The notes beneath the pieces are model-generated. The model ran no database searches. It had not been told where the DNA came from and worked only from the letters and a program-made list of their open reading frames with translations. This document shows positions 25,944-33,048 of a DNA stretch of 48,100 bases, in pieces. The position numbers and the translations under genes were made by a program. Source of the stretch: Roseburia sp. (GTDB lineage Bacteria; Bacillota; Clostridia; Lachnospirales; Lachnospiraceae); assembly GCA_026168605.1 (NCBI GenBank), contig JAPFDX010000007.1, forward strand, positions 1-48,100. The letters are read 5' to 3'. Within the stretch, counting starts at the first letter, position 1. Each line of letters opens with the position of its first letter.

Positions 25944-26618
25944 CTACGCCTCATGATTATACTTATTCATACTATTCTTCAGCCGTTCCAGGTGCATCTT
26001 GCTCTTTATGATCCTGCCGATGCACCGCCGTTTCTTCCCCGGGATTTCCAGCTCTCCGGCGCCGTACCAGATATTTGCATGAATTTTATCCTTGTGCTCC
26101 ATCAGAAAATGCTCCTGTCTTGGCGTCGGCAAAATAGAAAGTATCACGTCAGGCGCTGTAATGTTCATCTCATTGATGACCGCGTCAAAATCTCCCACGC
26201 ACTGTTCCAACGCATATTCCCCGGCAAAAACCACCTTCGGAAACCGGGCCTCCAGTTCCCCCTTCACCCGGGCAATATCCTCGCCCGCCTCCCCCAGAAG
26301 GAACACACTCTTCCTGTTGCGCTCCACGCGCCGGAAAAACTCAACGGCAAAATCCTTTTCTTTTGTCTCCTGCACGCGTTGCATCGTCGCAACCCCTGCC
26401 GCCTGCATGATCTCCTTCTCACTGATCACCGTCAGATCCATCGTCTCCACCGCCTCGCGCACGACGGGATCCTCCTCCGCAGCCAGCAGCGTTTTCATCG
26501 AGATATTCTCGATCGTGTTCAGCACATCGTCATTCAGATAGTGCTCCACCTGCATCATGGCTTCACGCACGGTATGATTATCCAGTTGAAGTCCCAAAAT
26601 ATCTATTTTCTTTATCAT
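25944..26618 (-). CDS. divergent WecG/TagA/CpsF-family protein
   Basis: 224 residues. The pattern of the WecG/TagA glycosyltransferases is visible: the start IDILGLQLDNHTVREAM, the central RKSVFLLGEAGEDIARVKGELEARFP, APDVILSILPTPRQEHFLMEHKDKI and GAGELEIPGKKRR with a basic C-terminal helix for membrane contact. In true enzymes the segment after the second strand carries a pDG motif with the catalytic Asp; here it reads MDLTVISEKEIMQAAG, without Asp-Gly. Activity as a UDP-sugar transferase is therefore doubtful. Cotranscribed with the YitT gene. Confidence 0.72.
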   Translation of the reverse strand: MIKKIDILGLQLDNHTVREAMMQVEHYLNDDVLNTIENISMKTLLAAEEDPVVREAVETMDLTVISEKEIMQAAGVATMQRVQETKEKDFAVEFFRRVERNRKSVFLLGEAGEDIARVKGELEARFPKVVFAGEYALEQCVGDFDAVINEMNITAPDVILSILPTPRQEHFLMEHKDKIHANIWYGAGELEIPGKKRRCIGRIIKSKMHLERLKNSMNKYNHEA

Positions 26619-26656
26619 AACACACCCGCATCAAATTTATTCAAACATACGGAATC

Positions 26657-26685
26657 AGTATAACAAAACTCTGTTTGGATTTCAA
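26657..26685 (-). promoter_or_regulatory. promoter of the WecG-like/yitT operon
   Basis: Reverse strand: TTGAAA (26685-26680), 17-base spacer, TATACT (26662-26657), about 38 bases before the start codon. Confidence 0.7.
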
Positions 26686-27093
26686 GATTCTTCCCGCTTC
26701 GTAAACGCCATCCGAAAAAATCTGTTTGTCTAAAAATTGACAGATATTTCACCCCTTATTTTACCATTTTATAAAAGTTAAAATGTCAATATTTTTCTCT
26801 GTTTTTTCCGGATTTCCCATTTTTTATCATTAGTATACAAAACACATATTCGATTTTTTTACTATGTAAACCTTATTTTTCTCCCTTCTTTCATGTGGAT
26901 AATGTGCATAACTTCGTGTATAACTCCTTTTTTTCTATTTTTCGGCTATTTTGAATGTGGATAACTTTTGGACAAACATTTCATTTTTGGTCACTTTTTC
27001 CACTTCCACATTTTGCTTTTGTGCATCTTGCATATGCGCACTTTCTTCCCGCTCTCTGACGCCGGATGATCTGACTGACACTTTCGGAAAAAG
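26686..27093. other. AT-rich intergenic region with DnaA-box cluster
   Basis: The gap between the WecG-like gene and the NlpC/P60 gene is about 530 bases. The left part (26730-26890) is very AT-rich; next comes a group of DnaA-box-like 9-mers; the rest leads to the terminator of the NlpC/P60 gene. Open frames here have no ribosome sites or recognisable products, so I see no gene. Confidence 0.6.
26894..26964 (+). other. cluster of DnaA boxes
   Basis: TGTGGATAA at 26894-26902 and 26956-26964 and TGTGCATAA at 26903-26911 are exact complements of the consensus TTATNCACA. A weaker copy, CGTGTATAA, lies at 26915-26923. All point the same way and border an AT-rich stretch. No dnaA, dnaN or other origin gene is nearby, so a role in DnaA titration or regulation is more likely than a chromosomal origin. 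Confidence 0.5.
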
Positions 27094-27122
27094 AAAAAAC
27101 AAGGCGCTGCAAAAGCAGCGCC
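27094..27122 (-). terminator. terminator after NlpC/P60 gene
   Basis: Reverse strand: GGCGCTGC (27122-27115), TTTT loop, GCAGCGCC (27110-27103), then a T-run ending at about 27094. It starts 24 bases after the stop codon. Confidence 0.92.
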
Positions 27123-27145
27123 CCGTCATAGTTCCATTCTTCAAA

Positions 27146-28426
27146 TTAGAAAATTCTTCTCACACAGATCGGTGTGCGGTAATTTACATTGGAATAAGTA
27201 ATACCGGTAGCCGGTGTACTCGCGTGTACGATCGAACCGTTCCCCGCATAGATGCCGACGTGACCACTGTAACATACAATATCACCCGGCTGTGCCTCTG
27301 CGAGACTCACCTCATAGCCCACGCTTCGCATTGCACTGGAAGAATGTGGCAGTCCGATTCCGAACGCACCATATACACTCATAACAAATCCTGAACAGTC
27401 CGCGCCGTTTGTGAGGCTTGTTCCGCCGTATACATACGGATTGCCCACGAACTGGCTCGCATAATTTACGACTGCCTGACCGTTTGAGCTTGTCGGCGCT
27501 GTATAGGTCGGCTGGCTTTCAGCCGGTGCCTCGTTTTTCGCCGCCGCTGCCGCCTCCTGTTTCCTTCTCGCCGCAGACGCTGCTGCCGCTGCCGCCTGAC
27601 GCTCCTGCTCTTCCTTCGCAAGACGCGCCGCCTCTTCTTCCTTCGACTCCGCCTGCACAAACTCCGTCGTCATGATCACATAGTCCGTGGAGACATAACC
27701 CTCACCCTCTGCTGTCGTCACTTTCGCCCAGCCCGGGATAGACTCGTCTAATACCACAAGGTCGTCCTCGATCGGCACCATCGTAAGCACGCTCGCCTCT
27801 GTTGACGGCTCGGTGCGCACATACAAGGTAGTGGTGTTTACCTTCGCGTAGCGTGTGCTGACAGCTCTTGCCAGTTCTTCATTGCCCGCTACCACATATT
27901 CACACTTCACATATCCCGTCACGTTTCCGGAGGTGATCTTGTACCATCCGTCCGCGGTCGTCTCTAAAATCGTCGCTGCAGAGTTATTGTAAAGCTTGCC
28001 GAGCACCTCGCTCTCCGTATTCGGCTCCATGCGGACATTGACATAGTTGTCAACCTGCGCGATCGCGATGTCTGCGTACTCGGACTTCGGCTCCTCCGGC
28101 ACTGTCTCCTCACCGGTTACGACATCTCCCTCCACCTCGGCAGTCACAGCCTCACCGGCATTCTCCTCCGCCGCTACTGTCGGCGTGTCATTCTCACTGA
28201 CCGGCGCCGCCTGTCCTGCTGCGATCTGCGCCGCCTGCTCGCTGCTCTGTACAAGATAATCCGATACCATAAGAGAAATTCCTGCGGTCGGTACTTCCCT
28301 GCCCGCAACAGATGCTATCGTTGACACGCCCGCAACCGGTGCGCCATACAAAATCGCTGTCGAACTTCCCACCAATAATGCGCCCGTCAACAAAACCCCT
28401 GCTACTCTCCATGTTCTCTGCTTCAT
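27146..28426 (-). CDS. secreted SH3b-SH3b-NlpC/P60 peptidoglycan hydrolase
   Basis: 426 residues. A signal peptide (RVAGVLLTGALLVGSSTAILYGAPVAG) is followed by an acidic linker, two bacterial SH3 domains (VDNYVNVRMEPNTESEVLGKLYNN and NTTTLYVRTEPSTEASVLTMVP), an Ala/Glu/Arg-rich helix, and a C-terminal NlpC/P60 domain of about 115 residues. The catalytic Cys is in NGADCSGFVMSVYGAFG and the His in YSGHVGIYAGNGSIVHA. It should cut D-Glu-diamino acid bonds in stem peptides. The gene has a consensus promoter and, downstream of it, a WalR-type repeat, so control by the WalRK cell-wall system is likely. Confidence 0.94.
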   Translation of the reverse strand: MKQRTWRVAGVLLTGALLVGSSTAILYGAPVAGVSTIASVAGREVPTAGISLMVSDYLVQSSEQAAQIAAGQAAPVSENDTPTVAAEENAGEAVTAEVEGDVVTGEETVPEEPKSEYADIAIAQVDNYVNVRMEPNTESEVLGKLYNNSAATILETTADGWYKITSGNVTGYVKCEYVVAGNEELARAVSTRYAKVNTTTLYVRTEPSTEASVLTMVPIEDDLVVLDESIPGWAKVTTAEGEGYVSTDYVIMTTEFVQAESKEEEAARLAKEEQERQAAAAAASAARRKQEAAAAAKNEAPAESQPTYTAPTSSNGQAVVNYASQFVGNPYVYGGTSLTNGADCSGFVMSVYGAFGIGLPHSSSAMRSVGYEVSLAEAQPGDIVCYSGHVGIYAGNGSIVHASTPATGITYSNVNYRTPICVRRIF

Positions 28427-28450
28427 ATTTCCTCCGGTAATTTATGATTT

Positions 28451-28476
28451 ATTACAAATTTATTACATTTATTACA
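28451..28476 (-). promoter_or_regulatory. WalR-type binding site in the NlpC/P60 leader
   Basis: Reverse strand: TGTAAT (28467-28462), five bases, TGTAAT (28456-28451), an exact match to the WalR consensus TGTWAH-N5-TGTWAH; a third TGTAAT lies at 28476-28471. The site is downstream of the -10 box, a position used for repression in Bacillus. Confidence 0.55.
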
Positions 28477-28481
28477 GAGGT

Positions 28482-28510
28482 ATTATAGCAAAGCCATGTT
28501 TCCATGTCAA
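28482..28510 (-). promoter_or_regulatory. consensus promoter of NlpC/P60 gene
   Basis: Reverse strand: TTGACA (28510-28505), 17-base spacer, TATAAT (28487-28482). Both boxes are perfect. Confidence 0.9.
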
Positions 28511-28560
28511 CCGGCATTTACCAATATTTCCATTATTCACAAGTTATTCATAAATTGTTT

Positions 28561-29475
28561 TCAGGAGAGGCTGTTTAAGTAATGCTCCGCCGAAAATACC
28601 GCGTTTGCCCCATCGGAAGCCGCCGTCACCACCTGGCGCAGCATCTTCGTGCGCACATCTCCCGCAGCAAACACGCCCGGCACGCTGGTTGCGCCCTCCT
28701 CTTTGGCACAGACATAGCCGCCCTTGTCAAGCTCGACCTGCCCGCCAAACAGCTCCGTGTTCGGCTGTATGCCGACTGCCACAAACACACCGGAGACCGG
28801 AAGGCTGTCCGTCTCTTTGGTCACGGTATTGCACAGGGTGAGCGCTTCCACCCGGTTTTCTCCCCTCACTTCCTCCACGACCGTATCCCAGATCACAGTG
28901 ATATTCTCTGCCGCAAACACTTTCTCCTGCAGAGACTTCGCTCCCCGGAAAGCGTCTCTTCTGTGGATCAGATAGACTCTGCTGCTGATCCTTGCCAAAA
29001 ACAGCGCATCCTCCAGCGCGACGTCACCTCCGCCAATCACCGCCACCTCTTTTCCACGGAAAAACGCTCCGTCGCAGGTTGCACAGTAGGAGACGCCCGC
29101 TCCCGTCAACCGCTCCTCGCCCGGCACGCCGAGCTTCCGGTGTGTCGCCCCCGTCGCGATCACGACCGTTTTTCCCTCATAGGTCTTTTCATCCGTCACC
29201 ACACGCTTGGTCTCGCCGGAGAGTTCCACCGACGTCACCTCTGCGGTCACCGCCTCTATGCCCATCGCATCCGCGTGCGCGCGGAATTTTGACCCCAGCT
29301 CAAATCCACCGACACCCGGAAGTCCCGGATAGTTATCCACATCCGGCGTATTCACGATCTGTCCGCCGCTCATCGGCTGTTTTTCGATCATCAGTGTGGA
29401 GAGTCTCGCCCTCTGCCCATAAATTGCCGCTGCCAGTCCTGCCGGACCACTTCCTATTATAATGATATCGTACAT
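28561..29475 (-). CDS. trxB: thioredoxin reductase
   Basis: 304 residues, EC 1.8.1.9, FAD enzyme passing NADPH electrons to thioredoxin. The FAD loop GSGPAGLAAAIYGQRA, the redox pair in SYCATCDGAFF, the NADPH loop VIGGGDVALEDALFL and HRRDAFRG, and the C-terminal PGVFAAGDVRTKMLRQVVTAASDGANA are all standard. GGAGG precedes the ATG. No thioredoxin gene is adjacent. It is divergent from yjfB. Confidence 0.95.
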   Translation of the reverse strand: MYDIIIIGSGPAGLAAAIYGQRARLSTLMIEKQPMSGGQIVNTPDVDNYPGLPGVGGFELGSKFRAHADAMGIEAVTAEVTSVELSGETKRVVTDEKTYEGKTVVIATGATHRKLGVPGEERLTGAGVSYCATCDGAFFRGKEVAVIGGGDVALEDALFLARISSRVYLIHRRDAFRGAKSLQEKVFAAENITVIWDTVVEEVRGENRVEALTLCNTVTKETDSLPVSGVFVAVGIQPNTELFGGQVELDKGGYVCAKEEGATSVPGVFAAGDVRTKMLRQVVTAASDGANAVFSAEHYLNSLS

Positions 29476-29578
29476 ATCCCGTCCTCCTCGTTTTTTCCTA
29501 TTATAAAATAGTTTTTCCTCTGTCTCTGTGACTTAGTCCCATTCCCACCGCAGAAAACAAATAACTTTCTGTTACAGC

Positions 29579-29607
29579 TTGTCATACGGTTCCTTTTATG
29601 CCATAAT
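29579..29607 (+). promoter_or_regulatory. promoter of yjfB
   Basis: TTGTCA (29579-29584), 17-base spacer, CATAAT (29602-29607). It looks like a sigma-A promoter; no sigma-28 pattern is seen. Confidence 0.55.
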
Positions 29608-29638
29608 ATGATTATCAAAAAAGAAAGGTGGGATTTCC

Positions 29639-29851
29639 ATGGATTTTTCTACCATTGATGCCGCTTTAAGTACAATGACCGCCTACGATGCAGGCTCATC
29701 TGTCAGCACTGGCAGTCTCGCCTATGCCGTCGGTACGGAAGTACTCAGCCAGTCGCTCGACATGACAGCGGTGATGGGCGCTTCCATGATACAGATGATG
29801 GAGCGCTCTGTTACTCCTCAGCTTGGCGGCAATATTGATGTGTATCTTTAA
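29639..29851 (+). CDS. YjfB-family putative motility protein
   Basis: 70 residues. The family pattern is visible in the second half: AVGTEVLSQSLDMTAVMGASMIQMMERSVTPQLGGNIDVYL, where LSQSLD..., MIQMM and the LGGNID-hydrophobic end recur in YjfB proteins of motile Firmicutes. An AAAGGTGG site precedes the ATG. It stands alone between divergent trxB and convergent ridA and ends at a shared terminator. The family is named for motility from its distribution; the molecular role is unknown. Confidence 0.8.
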   Translation: MDFSTIDAALSTMTAYDAGSSVSTGSLAYAVGTEVLSQSLDMTAVMGASMIQMMERSVTPQLGGNIDVYL

Positions 29852-29902
29852 ACATTGTACTTTTTTGCGCCGGAGGGATCCGCAAAGCGATGCCTCCCTC
29901 AT

Positions 29903-29936
29903 AAAAAGGGACGCCCTACTCTGGGCGTCCCTTTTT
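29903..29936. terminator. bidirectional terminator between yjfB and ridA
   Basis: AAAAAGGGACGCCC (29903-29916) and GGGCGTCCCTTTTT (29923-29936) are perfect arms with a six-base loop and T-runs for both strands. Confidence 0.93.
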
Positions 29937-29952
29937 CACGCTATCTGCAGCT

Positions 29953-30327
29953 TTATTTCACTGCAACTGCCTCCACTTCAATCATCACATCTTTCGGCAG
30001 ACGCGCTACCTCCACGCAGCTTCTCGCCGGGAAATCTCCCTCAAAGAAGGTCGCATACACCTCGTTGATCGCGCCAAAGTCGTTCATCTCCTTGATAAAC
30101 ACCGTCGTTTTCACAACGTTTGCCATGCTGCTTCCCGCTGCCTCGAGCAGATGTGACAGATTCGTCAGAGCCTGCTTTGCCTGTGCCGCAGAGCCCTCCG
30201 GGATCTCTCCCGTCTCCGGAACTACCGGGATCACACCGGAAGTATACACCATTCCGTTTACCTCGATCGCCTGTGAGTACGGCCCGATCGCTGCCGGCGC
30301 CTTTTCTGTGCTGATTACGTTTTTCAT
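29953..30327 (-). CDS. ridA: RidA-family enamine/imine deaminase
   Basis: 124 residues. RidA hydrolyses reactive enamine and imine products of PLP enzymes such as threonine dehydratase. Landmarks are AIGPYSQAIEVNGMVYTSGVIP, the catalytic Arg in FPARSCVEVARLPKDVMIEVEAVAV, and KTTVFIKEMNDF. Length is normal. It lies 30 bases after the CvfB gene on the same strand and ends before the bidirectional terminator. Confidence 0.94.
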   Translation of the reverse strand: MKNVISTEKAPAAIGPYSQAIEVNGMVYTSGVIPVVPETGEIPEGSAAQAKQALTNLSHLLEAAGSSMANVVKTTVFIKEMNDFGAINEVYATFFEGDFPARSCVEVARLPKDVMIEVEAVAVK

Positions 30328-30357
30328 GATCTTGTCCTCTCTTTCTCTGTCTTTATC

Positions 30358-31191
30358 TTATAACTTTCGGATCGCACGCTCTGTGATTTCGATACGGCGC
30401 TCCTTGTAAAGTCTTCCGACCGCACGCTTAAATGCATTCTTGCTCAGTCCCGTCTCCCGCTTGATCACCTCCGGGGACGCCTTGTCCGTAAACGGAAGCA
30501 CGCCTGCAAATTCCTCAATGACACCCATCACTTTCTCGGCGTCCTCATCCATCTGCAGATATGCCTTCGCACGCATCGTCAGATCCAGCTTTCCATCCGG
30601 CTTCACGCCGAGCACTTTCGCCTCGATCACATCACCGATGCGCAGATGGCTGCAATCCTCATGCGCCGGGATCATCGCGGAGTAACAGTCGTCCACCGCT
30701 ACGAATGTTCCGAAATCATGTCCAAATTCATAAATCCTTCCGGTCACCACATCGTCCTTATGGTATGGCGAATCCTTGCGTAGCAGATCATACAGTTTTT
30801 TCATGCTGGCACAGAGCCTGCGACTCTTGTCAATGTAAAGCTTCACCAGCACCTCGTCGCCCGCCTCGATGCGCGCCGTCATCTCTTTATATGGAAGAAA
30901 CAGATCCTTTTCCAGTCCCCAGTCGAGAAACGCCCCGATCTTGCCGACCTCCAGAACGCGCAGTACCGCAAGCTCTCCAAGCGCAAGCTTCGGCCGGTTC
31001 GTTGTCGCGATCAGCCGGTCCTTCGAATCCTTATACAGAAAGACCTCGATCTCATCGCCGAGCGCAGCCCCCTCCGGGACCTGCTTGTACGGCAGCAGCA
31101 CGCGCAGCTCATCGTCCTCACGCTCTGCCAGATATACGCCAAAATCTACTTTTTTGATAATCTTTAACTTCTGGTATTCTCCTAATCTCAC
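30358..31191 (-). CDS. CvfB-family S1-like RNA-binding protein
   Basis: 277 residues. Three S1-type beta-barrel segments are visible (KLKIIKKVDFGVYLAE, ELAVLRVLEVGKIGAFLDWGLEKDLFLPY, VTGRIYEFGHDFGTFVAVDDCYSAMIP), followed by a winged-helix end (TDKASPEVIKRETGLSKNAFKRAVGRLYKERRIEI). This is the CvfB/YitL plan; the Staphylococcus protein affects virulence gene expression through RNA. It is the middle gene of a likely operon, after the thioesterase gene and before ridA. Confidence 0.9.
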   Translation of the reverse strand: MRLGEYQKLKIIKKVDFGVYLAEREDDELRVLLPYKQVPEGAALGDEIEVFLYKDSKDRLIATTNRPKLALGELAVLRVLEVGKIGAFLDWGLEKDLFLPYKEMTARIEAGDEVLVKLYIDKSRRLCASMKKLYDLLRKDSPYHKDDVVTGRIYEFGHDFGTFVAVDDCYSAMIPAHEDCSHLRIGDVIEAKVLGVKPDGKLDLTMRAKAYLQMDEDAEKVMGVIEEFAGVLPFTDKASPEVIKRETGLSKNAFKRAVGRLYKERRIEITERAIRKL

Positions 31192-31206
31192 TGCTTCCTC
31201 CCAAAC

Positions 31207-31923
31207 TCACTGTTTCTCTATAAACTGCACGATGGCATACGGCTTTTGCGCTCCATCCGCCAGCACGACGGTCGTCTGCCCGTCCTCTTTTCTAACGGTC
31301 GGATATAACATGTCTCCGAACACGGCGGCTTTTCTGTACTCTACGCGAAATCTCGCCGGCTCACATCCCTCCGGCAGATATTCCTCGGCAACCTCCACAT
31401 ATTTCTCATTGTTCATATGATGGTTGGTGTCGATCCAGTACCGTGCGACCGGAATCGCAGGCTTTTCTTCTCCCCCGGCGGGCACACAGATTTTTCTCTC
31501 GCTCCACGCGCCGGCAAGCGGCTCCGCCATCTCGTTCTCATACGCCAGACACACACTGTCGGAAATCCGCGCCGGACGCATACGCTGCGTATCCATAAAT
31601 ACCCAGAGAGAATTTGCCCTCACAAGGGTTTCCCCGGCGGCATCCTCCAGCAAAAAATTGCGGCTGCCGTAAAATCCCTTAAAATCATACGGCCATGTCT
31701 TCACATGGATCTCATCGCCGAGTTTCGGGCTGCGCAGAACCTCCACCTCCCACGAAGACAATACCCATGCGGCGTGTTCCCCCGCAAGGTAATCCACACC
31801 GACGCCAAGCTGTTCCGACTGAAAGGTACAACAGTCCTGCATATAATTTAAAAGAGCCGGAAGTGTCAGCTTCCGCCCGCTGTTCACCTCGCTGTATCTC
31901 ACTCTGCTGTCAAACTGGTACAT
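31207..31923 (-). CDS. acyl-ACP thioesterase
   Basis: 238 residues with two hot-dog folds. The N-terminal half begins FDSRVRYSEVNSGRKLTLPALLNYMQDCCTFQSEQLG and carries the WVLSSWEVEVLRSPKLGDEI stretch; the second half holds VARYWIDTNHHMNNEKYVEVAEEYLP, where Asp, Asn and His match the catalytic region of FatA/FatB-type enzymes. It releases fatty acids from acyl carrier protein. It is the first gene of the thioesterase-cvfB-ridA set and has its own promoter. Confidence 0.9.
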   Translation of the reverse strand: MYQFDSRVRYSEVNSGRKLTLPALLNYMQDCCTFQSEQLGVGVDYLAGEHAAWVLSSWEVEVLRSPKLGDEIHVKTWPYDFKGFYGSRNFLLEDAAGETLVRANSLWVFMDTQRMRPARISDSVCLAYENEMAEPLAGAWSERKICVPAGGEEKPAIPVARYWIDTNHHMNNEKYVEVAEEYLPEGCEPARFRVEYRKAAVFGDMLYPTVRKEDGQTTVVLADGAQKPYAIVQFIEKQ

Positions 31924-31970
31924 TCTGCCACCATCTCATTTCTGTAAATTCCATATACTGTCTCCGAAAT

Positions 31971-31999
31971 ATTATACTGTTTTTCTGCGGACAATACAA
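31971..31999 (-). promoter_or_regulatory. promoter of the thioesterase-cvfB-ridA operon
   Basis: Reverse strand: TTGTAT (31999-31994), 17-base spacer, perfect TATAAT (31976-31971), about 50 bases before the ATG. Confidence 0.75.
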
Positions 32000-32030
32000 C
32001 TGTTTCGGGGAATGAAGTTTTCCATCAAGG

Positions 32031-32065
32031 AAAAACAAAAACCCCAGCAGAAAATCTACTGAGGT
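32031..32065 (-). terminator. terminator of the tRNA-Gln transcript
   Basis: Reverse-strand RNA ACCUCAGUAGA (32065-32055) pairs fully with UCUGCUGGGGU (32051-32041), including two G-U pairs, with a UUU loop and a long U-run. It starts eight bases after the tRNA 3' end. Confidence 0.88.
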
Positions 32066-32072
32066 TTCTTAG

Positions 32073-32144
32073 CAGGGCTACAAGGATTCGAACCTTGAAA
32101 TGACGGAGTCAGAGTCCGTTGCCTTACCGTTTGGCGATAGCCCT
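32073..32144 (-). tRNA. tRNA-Gln (anticodon CTG)
   Basis: 72 bases with a full cloverleaf: acceptor AGGGCTA/TAGCCCT, D arm GCC-AAACGGTAA-GGC, anticodon stem ACGGA/TCCGT with loop CTCTGAC (anticodon CTG at 32112-32110), T arm CAAGG-TTCGAAT-CCTTG and discriminator G at 32073. The 3' CCA is not encoded. It stands alone with its own promoter and terminator. Confidence 0.95.
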
Positions 32145-32164
32145 AAGTGCTGTCAACAAATGCT

Positions 32165-32192
32165 ATTATAGCAGATGATAAAAAAAAATCAA
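32165..32192 (-). promoter_or_regulatory. promoter of tRNA-Gln
   Basis: Reverse strand: TTGATT (32192-32187), 16-base spacer, perfect TATAAT (32170-32165), about 20 bases before the mature 5' end. Confidence 0.75.
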
Positions 32193-32200
32193 GTGTTTTT

Positions 32201-32839
32201 TCAAAAAATTTCTAATTTTTTTCCAACCATCGCATAGAGCACCTGCTCACCCCAGGAAATACGGGCAGTTCCGCTTGTTGTCTCCGTGATTTCTTTTTCT
32301 GTCTCACCGCAGACCTCCACCGGAACCATCAGCTTTAACTCCACTTTTTCTGTATACAAGGTGTCGATCAGCGTGAGATTCTTCTGCGCGATCAGGTACT
32401 GCAGTTTTCCCAATCCGTTGTAATCTGTTCCGACAGAAAGATATCTGCCTTCCTTCTTATCAATAATAACGCTCGCCGCCAGCCCCTCCTGCACTGCCTT
32501 CTGGTAGGCGCGGACCAGACCGCCCGTCCCGAGCAGAACGCCGCCGAAATAGCGCGTCACCACCACCGCAACATTGTGGATGTCCTCGCGCAGCAGTACG
32601 TCAAGCATCGGTCTGCCAGCCGTCTGCGCGGGTTCTCCGTCATCCGAGCAGCGGCTCACTTCCTGCCGCCCGCCAATCACAAATGCCGAACAGTTGTGTC
32701 TCGCATCCCAGTATTTTTTCTTCATCTCCGCGATAAACGCCGCTGCCTCCTCCTCTGTGGCGACCGGGCGCACCGTGGCGATAAAACGCGATTTTTTCTC
32801 CGTGATCTCCCCTTCTCCTCCGGTATAGATACATTTCAT
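32201..32839 (-). CDS. YigZ/IMPACT-family protein
   Basis: 212 residues from ATG 32839, which gives the usual family length; a longer frame upstream has no ribosome site. The IMPACT domain shows EKKSRFIATVRPVATEEEAAAFI, DARHNCSAFVIG, RCSDDGEPAQTAGRPMLDVL and VVVTRYFGGVLLGTGGLVRAYQKAV. The C-terminal part is the DUF1949 ferredoxin-like domain (YNGLGKLQYLIAQKNLTLIDTLYTEKVELKLMVP). The family touches translation control in eukaryotes; the bacterial role is unclear. Divergent from the PBP gene. Confidence 0.9.
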   Translation of the reverse strand: MKCIYTGGEGEITEKKSRFIATVRPVATEEEAAAFIAEMKKKYWDARHNCSAFVIGGRQEVSRCSDDGEPAQTAGRPMLDVLLREDIHNVAVVVTRYFGGVLLGTGGLVRAYQKAVQEGLAASVIIDKKEGRYLSVGTDYNGLGKLQYLIAQKNLTLIDTLYTEKVELKLMVPVEVCGETEKEITETTSGTARISWGEQVLYAMVGKKLEIF

Positions 32840-32981
32840 AGATAAAACCACCCTTCTCTCTTCCATCTGCCGCCAGAAATATTCCCGTACGGTCCAGAGC
32901 AATACTACCATGTTTTTTTCTTTTTTTGCAATATATTTCCTTAAGAAAATGTGAAGAATGTACAGTATTTTCAGTTTTTCC

Positions 32982-33010
32982 TTTATTCCGGCAAATTTCT
33001 CTGCTATAAT
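32982..33010 (+). promoter_or_regulatory. promoter of the PBP gene
   Basis: TTTATT (32982-32987), 17-base spacer, perfect TATAAT (33005-33010) with the extended TGN before it. GGGAGG precedes the ATG at 33049. Confidence 0.7.
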
Positions 33011-33048
33011 ATGGTGATGGTTTATCATTTAGGAAAGGGAGGCCTACT

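Noticed and set aside
26739-26770. Forward TTGACA near 26739 as a promoter
   Set aside because: No acceptable -10 box at a suitable distance and no gene follows on that strand.
26935-27144. Open frame of 69 codons on the reverse strand after the NlpC/P60 gene
   Set aside because: It overlaps the strong terminator, lacks a ribosome site and reads through the last DnaA box.
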